A stretch of 8,123 bases of DNA, taken from the NCBI GenBank assembly GCA_011682665.1, contig JAACEG010000022.1, positions 1 through 8,123 on the forward strand, read 5' to 3'. This document shows positions 1 through 5,859 of this stretch, in pieces (the stretch's first letter is position 1; the number at the start of each line of letters is the position of its first letter). Source of the DNA: Lysobacteraceae bacterium. GTDB lineage: Bacteria > Patescibacteriota > Patescibacteriia > JAACEG01. The notes beneath the pieces were generated by a model. That model saw only the letters and a program-made list of their open reading frames with translations. It had not been told where the DNA came from and ran no database searches. Position numbers and translations under genes: made by a program.

Positions 1-27
1 CCCTTGTAGGGGGAGTTAGAGGGGGTA
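1..27. repeat. Family F repeat fragment at left window edge
   Basis: A G-rich stretch with runs of five G. Its last 20 nt (8-27) are identical to 5928-5947 in the L14-L24 gap, so this is a second copy of the same element cut by the window edge. Bases 28-73 between it and the next repeat hold no gene, only a small A/T hairpin at 44-58 (CGTTTT with AAAACG). The preceding gene, expected to be rplC, is not in the window. Confidence 0.75.
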
Positions 28-73
28 TAAAAGAAGGGAAACCCGTTTTTTGAAAACGAAAAGAAAATAAAAC

Positions 74-187
74 ACAATGCGAATGCCACGAATATAATAA
101 TGTATTAGCGTTATTAGCATATATTCGCGTATTAGCATTATGTTATATTAGTGTCATTAGCATATATTCGCGTATTAGCATTATATT
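74..187 (+). repeat. Family A element before rplD, with two 43-bp tandem units
   Basis: The left part (76-95) carries GCGAAT and ACGAAT words. The right part is two tandem 43-bp units, 102-144 and 145-187, containing ATTAGC, ATTAGC, ATTCGC, ATTAGC at about 9-nt spacing. The left arm around 78-95 is roughly complementary to the ATTAGC words of the right arm (about 14 of 18 positions), so the RNA could fold into an imperfect hairpin. The element ends 3 nt before the rplD start codon. The 102-187 block recurs at 1515-1600 with three differences. Confidence 0.85.
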
Positions 188-190
188 ATT

Positions 191-898
191 ATGTCAATAT
201 TTATTAAAAAATATAATCAAAAAGCTGAAGAAATAGGTGAAGAGAAATTAAACCCCGCTGTTTTTGGCGTTAAAATAAAACCAGAATTAGTTCATCAAGC
301 AGTTGTTATTCAGCAATCAAATTCTCGCCAGGTTTTAGCGCATACAAAAGATAGAGGAGAAGTAAGAGGCGGAGGAAAAAAACCTTGGAAGCAAAAGGGA
401 ACAGGTAGAGCTAGAGCAGGATCTAACCGTAGTCCTATTTGGAAGGGTGGAGGAATTACTTTTGGGCCTACAAAACAAAAAAATTTTTCTAAAAAAATAA
501 ATAAAAAAATGAAAACGAACGCTTTGTTGATGTGCCTTTCAGATAAAGTAAAAGAAAGCAGATTAATTTTATTAGACAAGATTGAGTTGACTGAAATTAA
601 AACTAAAAAAATGAATGAAATTTTAAAAAAATTTGAAAATAAATTTGCAAAAAAAAATAAAAATGAATCCAGGGAAGAGAATAAGAAAAATAAAAAAGAA
701 AGTTTTAGCGCGTTGTTAGCTTTGGACAATAAGTCTGAGAAAATAATAAAATCAGCGCGTAATTTGCCAAAAATAGGAACAATCAGAAATAATAGTTTAA
801 ATATAGTTGATATTTTGAAATATAAATATTTAATAACAACAATTGATGCTGTAAAAGAAATTGAAAAAGTATATTCAGTTGATAAAATAAAGTTATAA
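191..898 (+). CDS. rplD: 50S ribosomal protein L4
   Basis: L4 binds 23S rRNA early in 50S assembly, and its long loop reaches into the peptide exit tunnel. The loop is clear at about residues 45-108, with the family block KPWKQKGTGRARAG at 64-77 followed by SPIWKGGG and the basic KKINKKMK. At 235 aa it is longer than the roughly 200 aa usual for the family. The excess is mostly a Lys/Asn/Glu-rich insertion at about 150-171, in the globular domain, after which the fold resumes with SALLALD. The ATG at 191 fits the family N-terminus and lies 3 nt after a repeat element, with no Shine-Dalgarno sequence. L4 also represses the S10 operon in E. coli; whether it does so here cannot be judged, because the operon leader is outside the window. 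L23 follows after 91 nt. Confidence 0.97.
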   Translation: MSIFIKKYNQKAEEIGEEKLNPAVFGVKIKPELVHQAVVIQQSNSRQVLAHTKDRGEVRGGGKKPWKQKGTGRARAGSNRSPIWKGGGITFGPTKQKNFSKKINKKMKTNALLMCLSDKVKESRLILLDKIELTEIKTKKMNEILKKFENKFAKKNKNESREENKKNKKESFSALLALDNKSEKIIKSARNLPKIGTIRNNSLNIVDILKYKYLITTIDAVKEIEKVYSVDKIKL

Positions 899-982
899 AA
901 ATTCAAAATCCAAAATTACAAATTTTAAATAAATCCAAAGTATCAAATCCAAAATCATAAACAGTTTCGAATTTATAATTTA
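899..982. repeat. Family B CCAAA-rich element before rplW
   Basis: An A/T-rich spacer with repeated AAATCCAAA and TCAAAATCC words, for example around 903-921, 931-941 and 947-957. The same words and their reverse complements occur in the rpsH-rplF gap (7861-7966), where they form a full inverted repeat. Here mainly one arm is visible, followed by CGAATTTATAATT, so this copy may be truncated. Confidence 0.6.
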
Positions 983-989
983 AATATGT

Positions 990-1469
990 ATGAGTTTTTT
1001 AGATAAAATTAAAAAGACAATTAAAGGTGAAAGTAAAGAAGACAAAAAGTCAGAAAGAGACATTAAAAAAGAAGTTAAAAAAGGAGAAAAAGGGAAAAAG
1101 AAAGATATAAAAAAAATAAGAGAAGAAAAAAAAGCTGTAAAAAAGGAGATAAAAGCAAGGGATGTGAAAAAAGAAAAAATCAAAGGGATAGCTTATAGAA
1201 TTTTAGTAAGACCGTTAATTACTGAAAAAATTACAAGTTTGGGAGTCTTTAATCAATACGTTTTTGCTGTATCAACTAAGGCTAATAAAATAGATATAAA
1301 AAAAGCAATTCAAGAAGTGTATGGAATAAAGCCTATTTCTGTTAATATTATAAATATGAGAGGGAGGAAAGTAAGATCTGGAAAGGTTTCAGGAGAAACA
1401 AAAAAATGGAAAAAAGCGATTATAACCTTAAAAAAGGGAGAAAAAATTGAAGTTTACAAAGGCGTATAA
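990..1469 (+). CDS. rplW: 50S ribosomal protein L23 with long N-terminal extension
   Basis: L23 sits at the outer rim of the peptide exit tunnel and in other bacteria is the docking site for trigger factor and SRP. The conserved domain spans about residues 66-159: ILVRPLITEK at 71-80, the ANKIDIKKAIQEVYG segment, then VNIINMRGRKVR. The family is about 95-100 aa; this protein has 159 because about 65 Lys/Glu-rich residues precede the domain, beginning with a possible amphipathic helix (MSFLDKIKKTIKG). There is no other in-frame ATG before the conserved domain, so the extension is unlikely to be a start-site artefact. A second ATG at 986 is in another frame and hits a stop after six codons. No Shine-Dalgarno sequence is seen. 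The extension's function is unknown; binding to rRNA or to chaperones is only a guess. Confidence 0.96.
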   Translation: MSFLDKIKKTIKGESKEDKKSERDIKKEVKKGEKGKKKDIKKIREEKKAVKKEIKARDVKKEKIKGIAYRILVRPLITEKITSLGVFNQYVFAVSTKANKIDIKKAIQEVYGIKPISVNIINMRGRKVRSGKVSGETKKWKKAIITLKKGEKIEVYKGV

Positions 1470-1470
1470 C

Positions 1471-1600
1471 AATAATGCGAATGCTACGAATTATAATGCG
1501 AATGTCGTGAATATATATTAGCGTCATTAGCATATATTCGCGTATTAGCATTATGTTATATTAGCGTCATTAGCATATATTCGCGTATTAGCATTATATT
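1471..1600 (+). repeat. Family A element before rplB, with two 43-bp tandem units
   Basis: Same architecture as the element before rplD. Left-arm words AATGCGAAT appear at 1474 and again near 1495, giving one more left module than the rplD copy. Two 43-bp units follow, starting at 1515 and 1558. Unit 1 ends in TATGTT and unit 2 in TATATT, the same pair of variants as in the rplD copy, which shows that the doubled block was copied as a whole. The element ends 2 nt before the rplB start codon. Confidence 0.85.
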
Positions 1601-1602
1601 AT

Positions 1603-2448
1603 ATGGGAATTAGAAAATACAAACCAACAACTTCAGGAAGACGACAGTCATCAGTCCAGAATTTTTCTGATATTACAAAAAAAGCTCCAGAGAAATCTTT
1701 AGTTGTTATAAAGAAGAGAAAAAGCGGAAGAAATAATCAAGGGAAGATAACAGTTCGCCATCGCGGAGGAGGAACAAAGAGATATATTAGAATTATAGAT
1801 TTCAAACAGAATAAATTTGATGTTCAAGCGATTGTTAAGACCATTGAATATGATCCAAATAGAGGAGCCAGAATTGCTTTAATTAAATATGGAGATGGTG
1901 AAAAAAAATATATAATTGCTCCAATAGGCATGAAAGTCGGAGATGAAATTGTTTCTTCTAAAAAAAAAGAAACTGAAATAAAGTTAGGGAATAGAACGTC
2001 GCTTAAAAATATTCCTTCTGGAATTGGAGTTTATAATATAGAATTAAATCCTGGGAAAGGTGCGCAGATTGCAAGAAGCGCTGGAACAATTGTCAAGTTA
2101 ATGGGGATAGAAGGAAAGTATGCTCAGCTTAAAATGCCGTCAGGAGAAATAAGGTTAGTTCCAAAAGATTGTATGGCAACAATAGGCCAAGTAAGTAACC
2201 CTGATTATCGTTTGATTAGATGGGGAAAGGCAGGTAGAATAAGGCATAAAGGGATAAGACCGACTGTTCGCGGAAAAGCCATGAATCCGGTTGACCATCC
2301 CCATGGAGGAGGAGAAGGCAACCAACCAATCGGTTTAAAACATCCAAAAACTCCCTGGGGTAAACCAGCGCTTGGAGTTAAAACAAGAAATAAGAAAAAA
2401 AATACAAATAAATTAATCATTAAAAGAAGAAAAAGAAAGAGAAAATAA
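1603..2448 (+). CDS. rplB: 50S ribosomal protein L2
   Basis: L2 is one of the most conserved 50S proteins. It binds 23S rRNA near the peptidyl transferase centre and contributes to subunit association. The 281 aa compare with about 273-277 in the family. Visible landmarks are the N-terminal [12 protein letters not shown], the [12 protein letters not shown]-binding segment at about 52-60, the OB-fold region with [14 protein letters not shown] at 81-94, and the C-terminal [12 protein letters not shown] at 228-239. That last motif carries the histidine associated with peptidyl-transferase activity. The C-terminus ends in a Lys/Arg-rich tail. The ATG at 1603 gives the expected N-terminus directly after a repeat element, with no Shine-Dalgarno sequence. 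No key residue appears to be missing. Confidence 0.98.
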   Translation: MGIRKYKPTTSGRRQSSVQNFSDITKKAPEKSLVVIKKRKSGRNNQGKITVRHRGGGTKRYIRIIDFKQNKFDVQAIVKTIEYDPNRGARIALIKYGDGEKKYIIAPIGMKVGDEIVSSKKKETEIKLGNRTSLKNIPSGIGVYNIELNPGKGAQIARSAGTIVKLMGIEGKYAQLKMPSGEIRLVPKDCMATIGQVSNPDYRLIRWGKAGRIRHKGIRPTVRGKAMNPVDHPHGGGEGNQPIGLKHPKTPWGKPALGVKTRNKKKNTNKLIIKRRKRKRK

Positions 2449-2460
2449 TTTAATTTTTTA

Positions 2461-2573
2461 ATGTCATTGCGAGGAGTGAATGAAGTGAGCGACGAAGCAA
2501 TCCCATGAATAAAATCGTCAATTCTCGAGATTGCTTCATCGGTCGCTTTGCTCCTTTATCGCAATGACGTTAC
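2461..2573. repeat. Family D inverted repeat, MITE-like, before rpsS
   Basis: The terminal inverted repeats are GTCATTGCGA (2463-2472) and TCGCAATGAC (2559-2568). Inner arms also pair: GGAG (2473-2476) with CTCC (2551-2554), and GAAGCAATC (2494-2502) with GATTGCTTC (2529-2537). It is far richer in G+C than its surroundings. From general knowledge, repeats beginning GTCATTGCGAGGAG and containing GAAGCAATC are scattered in many unrelated bacterial genomes. It has no coding capacity, so if mobile it would need an enzyme supplied from elsewhere. Confidence 0.85.
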
Positions 2574-2586
2574 ATAATTTAAAACT

Positions 2587-2874
2587 ATGTCTAGAAGTTT
2601 AAAAAAGGGCCCGTATATTAATGAAAGATTGTTAAAAAAAATAAAGAATTTAAAGCAGGGCGATAAAACAATAATAAAAACATGGGATAGATCTTGTGTT
2701 ATCACCTTAGAGATGATAGGATTTACTATTGGAGTTTATAACGGAAAAATACATATCCCTATTTTTATTAGCGAAAATATGGTTGGACATAAGCTTGGAG
2801 AATTTTCTGCCACAAGAAAATTTATTTCTCATGGCGGAAAGATGGCTAAAGCTCAAGCAAAAGGAGAAAAATAA
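2587..2874 (+). CDS. rpsS: 30S ribosomal protein S19
   Basis: S19 lies in the 30S head, partners S13, and contacts the A-site finger bridge and tRNA region. The 95 aa fit the family length of about 92. Conserved blocks are [15 protein letters not shown] at 2-16, [10 protein letters not shown] at about 30-39, and the C-terminal [17 protein letters not shown]. The middle segment reads [17 protein letters not shown] where the family more often has an I-x-PEMVGHTIAVHNGK pattern, a mild divergence. The start fits the near-universal MxRSLKKGP N-terminus and follows the family D element by 14 nt. No Shine-Dalgarno sequence is present. Confidence 0.98.
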   Translation: MSRSLKKGPYINERLLKKIKNLKQGDKTIIKTWDRSCVITLEMIGFTIGVYNGKIHIPIFISENMVGHKLGEFSATRKFISHGGKMAKAQAKGEK

Positions 2875-2884
2875 ATAATAATAA

Positions 2885-2970
2885 TACAAATTTATGCGAA
2901 TAATGCGAATGTCGTGAATATAATAATATATTAGCGTCATTTGCATAAATTTGCGTATTAGCATTATATT
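2885..2970 (+). repeat. Family A element before rplV, single-unit variant
   Basis: Left-arm GAAT words at 9-nt spacing (about 2898-2919) are followed by a single 43-bp-type right unit beginning near 2929. The internal words have changed relative to the other copies: ATTAGC is now TTTGC, and ATTCGC is now TTTGCG. The outer left arm here contains CAAATTTATGC (2887-2897), a perfect reverse complement of GCATAAATTTG (2943-2953), so pairing is kept despite the changes. It ends 2 nt before the rplV start. Confidence 0.8.
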
Positions 2971-2972
2971 TT

Positions 2973-3584
2973 ATGGAAATGAAAGCAAAAGCAAAATATA
3001 TTAAAATGAGCCCGAAAAAAATTCGGTTAGTTGTTAATATCATCAGAAAGATGGATGTTAATGATTCTTTAGCTCAATTAAAATTTATGAATAAATTAGC
3101 TGCAAAACCAGTTGAAAAATTGTTGAATTCAGCCGTGGCTAATGCTAAACATAATTTTGGGTTAGAAAGAGATAATTTATATATAAAGGAAATAAAAGTT
3201 GACGAAGGTCCGACTTTGAAAAGATGGCGTCCAAGAGCGTTTGGCAGGGCAGGAGCAATTAGAAAAAGGAGTTCTCACATATCTTTAATTTTAGATGAAA
3301 AAGAAGAAACAATAAAGAAAAATATCAAAAAAAGTAAAATAGCGATTCCTAAGTTAACAAAAGAAGCACCTAAAAAGGAAATTAAAAAAGAAGTTCCGCT
3401 AACTGGCGGAAAAAAAGATATTGAAAAAGTAGAAGGAAAGAAGCCAGCAAAGAGAGAAATTGAAAAAGAAATTTTTGATGAAAGAAAGAAGGGGAAACAC
3501 AGACATAAAGAACACCAAGATCATTTAAGAGAAAAAGGGAAAAAAGGTTTTGTTAAAAAAATATTTAGAAGAAAAGCAGGATAA
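2973..3584 (+). CDS. rplV: 50S ribosomal protein L22 with long C-terminal tail
   Basis: L22 binds all domains of 23S rRNA, and its beta-hairpin forms the exit-tunnel constriction together with L4. The conserved domain fills residues 1-110: MSPKKIRLVVNIIR at 12-25, AVANAKHNFGL at 54-64, the hairpin with LKRWRPRAFGRAGAIRKR at 82-99, and the closing SSHISLIL. The family is usually about 110-120 aa. This protein has 203 because of a Lys/Glu-rich tail of about 90 residues, ending in the basic GFVKKIFRRKAG. The tail is in frame and continuous, so it is not a fused gene fragment that I can recognise. The ATG at 2973 has T at -1; the ATG two codons later (2979) is a possible alternative. The tail's role is unknown. 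Confidence 0.96.
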   Translation: MEMKAKAKYIKMSPKKIRLVVNIIRKMDVNDSLAQLKFMNKLAAKPVEKLLNSAVANAKHNFGLERDNLYIKEIKVDEGPTLKRWRPRAFGRAGAIRKRSSHISLILDEKEETIKKNIKKSKIAIPKLTKEAPKKEIKKEVPLTGGKKDIEKVEGKKPAKREIEKEIFDERKKGKHRHKEHQDHLREKGKKGFVKKIFRRKAG

Positions 3585-3591
3585 ATTTAAT

Positions 3592-3692
3592 AGTTAAGAT
3601 TGTTAAGATAGCTAGGATTATTAAGATTATTAGGATAATAAATTAAAATCCTAAACATCTTAAATATTCTAATAATTCTAATAATCTTATTA
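3592..3692 (+). repeat. Family C hairpin built from 9-nt units, before rpsC
   Basis: The left arm is five consecutive 9-nt units (3592-3636) of consensus TRTTARGAT, for example TGTTAAGAT, TATTAAGAT and TATTAGGAT. The right arm is five 9-nt units (3648-3692), for example ATCCTAAAC, ATCTTAAAT and ATTCTAATA, which are reverse complements of the left type. An 11-nt loop (3637-3647) separates them, so the whole is an imperfect stem of about 45 bp. The rpsC start lies 7 nt after it. Confidence 0.88.
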
Positions 3693-3699
3693 AACAAAT

Positions 3700-4359
3700 A
3701 TGGGACATAAAATTAATCCAAAATTATTTAGATTACATAGTATTTATACTTGGGATTCAAGTTGGTTTTCTGAAAAAAAATTTAGCAAATTTTTGCGTGA
3801 TGATATTTTAATTAAAGAATATATTAAAGAGAAACTCAAAGATATGGGGATAGCTAAAATAAGTATAAAAAGATCAGGCGATTCTTTTGAATTGGATGTC
3901 TATTCTTCTAAACCAGGTATGATTATTGGACGCGGAGGAGCTGGTATTGAGAATTTGCGCAAAGACATAATTAAAAGATTTTTCAAAAATGCTCAAACAA
4001 AAAATAAAACAGTTATAAATTTAAATATAAAAGAAATCAAAAGCCCTAATCTCTCCGCTGAGTTAGTGGCGCAGTCAATAGTTGCTGATTTAGAAAAAAG
4101 AATACTTTTTAAGAGAGCAATGAAGCAAGCGATTGAAAAAATAAAAAAAGCCGGCGCTCAAGGAGCAAAAGTAAAATTGTCTGGACGACTTAATGGGGTG
4201 GAAATTGCAAGAACAGAAAGCTTGTCTTATGGTAGTTTGCCTTTGCATACATTAAGAGCAAATATTGACTATGCTTTTAAAATAGCTAATACTACTTATG
4301 GGGTGATAGGAGTAAAGGCATGGATTTATAAAGGAGACATTTTTAAAAGTAAAAACTAA
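3700..4359 (+). CDS. rpsC: 30S ribosomal protein S3
   Basis: S3 lies at the mRNA entry pore of the 30S head with S4 and S5, and takes part in mRNA unwinding. The 219 aa are close to the usual 210-235. It starts with the canonical MGHKINPKLFRL. The KH domain has its GxxG as GRGG at 77-80 within GMIIGRGGAGIE. The C-terminal domain carries the basic LEKRILFKRAMKQAI at 131-145, matching the family helicase patch, then VKLSGRLNGVEIARTE and PLHTLRANIDYAF. It ends in VIGVKAWIYKGDIF, without the long C-terminal tail seen in some lineages. L16 follows after 85 nt. No Shine-Dalgarno sequence is present. Confidence 0.98.
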   Translation: MGHKINPKLFRLHSIYTWDSSWFSEKKFSKFLRDDILIKEYIKEKLKDMGIAKISIKRSGDSFELDVYSSKPGMIIGRGGAGIENLRKDIIKRFFKNAQTKNKTVINLNIKEIKSPNLSAELVAQSIVADLEKRILFKRAMKQAIEKIKKAGAQGAKVKLSGRLNGVEIARTESLSYGSLPLHTLRANIDYAFKIANTTYGVIGVKAWIYKGDIFKSKN

Positions 4360-4440
4360 AAATGAAAAAGGGAAAATTACAATTAAAAAGTAAAAATTAT
4401 TCTTATCATTTTCATTTTTGATTTTTTAATTTTTAATTTG
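4357..4440. repeat. Family H A/T-rich inverted repeat before rplP
   Basis: AAAAATGAAAA (4358-4368) is the exact reverse complement of TTTTCATTTTT (4409-4419), and further A/T words (AATTAAAAAG against TTTTTAATTT) extend a weaker pairing. It overlaps the rpsC stop codon and ends a few bases before the rplP start. Low complexity makes chance pairing more likely here than in the other spacers. Confidence 0.5.
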
Positions 4441-4444
4441 AAAT

Positions 4445-4855
4445 ATGTTAGCACCAAAAAAAACAAAATATAGAAAGACTCAGAAAGGAAGAAGAAGAAA
4501 ACGAAATATAGCTACCTCTAGAATAGGAATTGCTTTTGGAGATTATGGTTTAAAAGCCCAATCTTTTGGTTGGGTTGATTCAAGACAAATTGAGGCAGCA
4601 AGGCGCGCTATTACCCATCTTTTAAAAAGAAAGGGAAAAATGTGGATAAGAATTTTTCCAGATAAAGCAGTTACCGCTAAAGGAGCTGAAATGCCTATGG
4701 GGAAAGGGAAGGGCTCGGTTGATCGATACGTCGCCGTAGTAAGGAGCGGAATGATTTTGTTTGAGATTGCTGGTGTTTCAAAAGATGAGGCAAAAGAGGC
4801 AATGAAATTAGCAGAATATAAATTATCAATTCAATGTAAATTTATCAGTAAATAA
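4445..4855 (+). CDS. rplP: 50S ribosomal protein L16
   Basis: L16 organises the tRNA-binding and A-site region of the 50S subunit and is added late in assembly. The length of 136 aa is the same as in E. coli. Landmarks are MLAPKKTKYRKTQKGR at 1-16, GLKAQSFGWVDSRQIEAARRAI at 35-56, KMWIRIFPDK at 65-74, MGKGKGSVDRYVAVV at 85-99, and the C-terminal EAMKLAEYKLSIQCKF. The residue just before MGKGKG, Arg81 in E. coli and the site hydroxylated by YcfD/RoxA, aligns by eye with Pro84 here (AEMPMGKGKG). The start is the conserved ML-x-PK N-terminus, without a Shine-Dalgarno sequence. Confidence 0.97.
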   Translation: MLAPKKTKYRKTQKGRRRKRNIATSRIGIAFGDYGLKAQSFGWVDSRQIEAARRAITHLLKRKGKMWIRIFPDKAVTAKGAEMPMGKGKGSVDRYVAVVRSGMILFEIAGVSKDEAKEAMKLAEYKLSIQCKFISK

Positions 4856-4864
4856 TAATTTAGA

Positions 4865-4910
4865 TTTATTTGTAACATTTGCATATTAATTTGTAATATT
4901 CGCATTATAC
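4865..4910 (+). repeat. Family A-like diverged half-element before rpmC
   Basis: ATTTGTAAC, ATTTGCATA, TTTGTAATATTCGCATTAT words match the right-arm plan of family A in diverged form, and the terminal GCATTATAC-TTTATG matches how the other copies abut their genes (GCATTATA). No GCGAAT left arm is visible, so it looks like a right half only. Confidence 0.55.
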
Positions 4911-4913
4911 TTT

Positions 4914-5108
4914 ATGGATATAAAAGAAATAAAAAAAATATCAAAAAAAGAATTAAAAATGAGATTAACTGAAAAACGTAGTAAACTCCGTAAGTTTAAG
5001 TTTGATGTTGAAAGTAGGCATCTTAAAAATGTAAGAGCTATTAGAAAAGTAAAAAAAGATATTGCGAGAATATCAACTATATTAAATAAAGCAAAAAAAA
5101 TAAAATAA
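4914..5108 (+). CDS. rpmC: 50S ribosomal protein L29
   Basis: L29 is a small two-helix protein beside L23 at the tunnel exit. The 64 aa match the family length. The pattern is recognisable from LRKFKFDVESRHLKNVRAIRKVKKDIARISTIL at about residues 25-57, corresponding to the family LRFQ...L.NP..IR.VRRDIARI.T.L. It is more lysine-rich than usual. The ATG at 4914 follows the half repeat by 3 nt and has T at -1. Its stop codon is separated by only 1 nt from the rpsQ start, the only tight junction in the window, so the two genes are probably translationally coupled. Confidence 0.95.
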   Translation: MDIKEIKKISKKELKMRLTEKRSKLRKFKFDVESRHLKNVRAIRKVKKDIARISTILNKAKKIK

Positions 5109-5109
5109 T

Positions 5110-5352
5110 ATGTCAGAAAACAAAACAATAAAAAGAATTTTTAATGGTATTGTAATATCAGATAAGATGGAAAAGACCATAGTCGTAAAAGTTGATAGAA
5201 TAAAAATTCATCCAAAATATAAAAAAAGATATTTAGTAAGTAAGAAATATAAAGTCCATGATGTGAAAAATGAATTTAGACAAGGAGATAAAGTAAAATT
5301 TATTGAATGTCGACCATTAAGTAAGGATAAAAAATGGAGAGTAATTTATTAA
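5110..5352 (+). CDS. rpsQ: 30S ribosomal protein S17
   Basis: S17 is a primary 16S rRNA binder with an OB-fold in the 30S body. Its 80 aa compare with about 84 in E. coli. Landmarks are FNGIVISDKMEKTIVVKVDR at about 11-30, HPKYKKRYLVSKKYKVHD at 34-51, then GDKVKFIECRPLSKDKKWRV at 59-78. The start lies 1 nt after the rpmC stop codon with T at -1 and no Shine-Dalgarno sequence, so ribosomes may reinitiate after L29. It is the last gene of the S10 part of the cluster; the spc part begins with L14 after 111 nt. Confidence 0.98.
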   Translation: MSENKTIKRIFNGIVISDKMEKTIVVKVDRIKIHPKYKKRYLVSKKYKVHDVKNEFRQGDKVKFIECRPLSKDKKWRVIY

Positions 5353-5353
5353 A

Positions 5354-5458
5354 TAAAAGGATTATTAAGATTGTTAGGAGTTTTGAGATTTTCAGGATAA
5401 TATTTAAAATTAAATCCTAAATATCTTAAACATCCTAAATATCCTAAAAATTTAAATA
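5354..5458 (+). repeat. Family C hairpin built from 9-nt units, before rplN
   Basis: The left arm is five 9-nt units from 5354 to 5398 (among them TATTAAGAT, TGTTAGGAG, TTTCAGGAT). The right arm is four clear units from 5414 to 5449 (ATCCTAAAT, ATCTTAAAC, ATCCTAAAT, ATCCTAAAA) and a degenerate fifth to 5458. The loop is A/T-rich (5399-5413). This is the same design as 3592-3692 but with different unit order and substitutions, so it is not a simple recent copy. It ends 5 nt before the rplN start. Confidence 0.88.
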
Positions 5459-5463
5459 AAAGT

Positions 5464-5835
5464 ATGATTCAACATAGATCAATGTTAAAAGTTGCTGATA
5501 ATTCTGGAGCAAAAAGAGTGCAGTGTATTGGTTTATTCGGGGGAACAGGTATAAGATATGGAAGAGTTGGCAGAATTATAAAAATAACAGTTAAAGAAGC
5601 TCAACCGCATAGCGGAGTTAAAAAGGGGGAAGTTTTAGACGCGGTTATTGTGCGGACAAAAAAAGAAATACGAAGAAAAGATGGTAGTTATATTCGTTTT
5701 GATGAGAATGCTATTGTTGTTGTTGATAAAAAAACAAAGGAGCCAAAAGGAACTCGTATTTTTGGTCCTGTTGTCAGAGAATTAAGAGATTTAGGATTTA
5801 GTAGAATTATTTCCTTGGCTCCGGAAGTTTTGTAA
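5464..5835 (+). CDS. rplN: 50S ribosomal protein L14
   Basis: L14 lies at the subunit interface, contacting 16S helix 14 and L19, and is the usual target of the silencing factor RsfS. The 123 aa are the family norm. The sequence is highly conserved: [19 protein letters not shown] at 1-19, [35 protein letters not shown], then [13 protein letters not shown] and the C-terminal IISLAPEVL. It is the first gene of the spc part. The start gives the conserved MIQ N-terminus, lies 5 nt after a family C hairpin and has no Shine-Dalgarno sequence. Confidence 0.98.
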   Translation: MIQHRSMLKVADNSGAKRVQCIGLFGGTGIRYGRVGRIIKITVKEAQPHSGVKKGEVLDAVIVRTKKEIRRKDGSYIRFDENAIVVVDKKTKEPKGTRIFGPVVRELRDLGFSRIISLAPEVL

Positions 5836-5859
5836 AAAAAATAGTTGTTCTCATTCTTA

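Noticed and set aside
102..187. 43-bp direct repeats as a CRISPR array
   Set aside because: Only two adjacent units with no spacers between them and no cas genes nearby.
174..187. GCATTATATT at the end of family A as a -10 promoter element
   Set aside because: In this A/T content TATAAT-like words are common, and no matching -35 was found. It would also imply almost leaderless transcripts, which needs 5'-end data.
310..906. Long minus-strand open frame opposite rplD
   Set aside because: It lies opposite an unmistakable L4 gene, and its product is a Phe/Leu-rich shadow of lysine codons.
990..1184. L23 extension as a separate small gene or a misread start
   Set aside because: It is in frame with the L23 domain, without a stop or another in-frame ATG before the conserved part.
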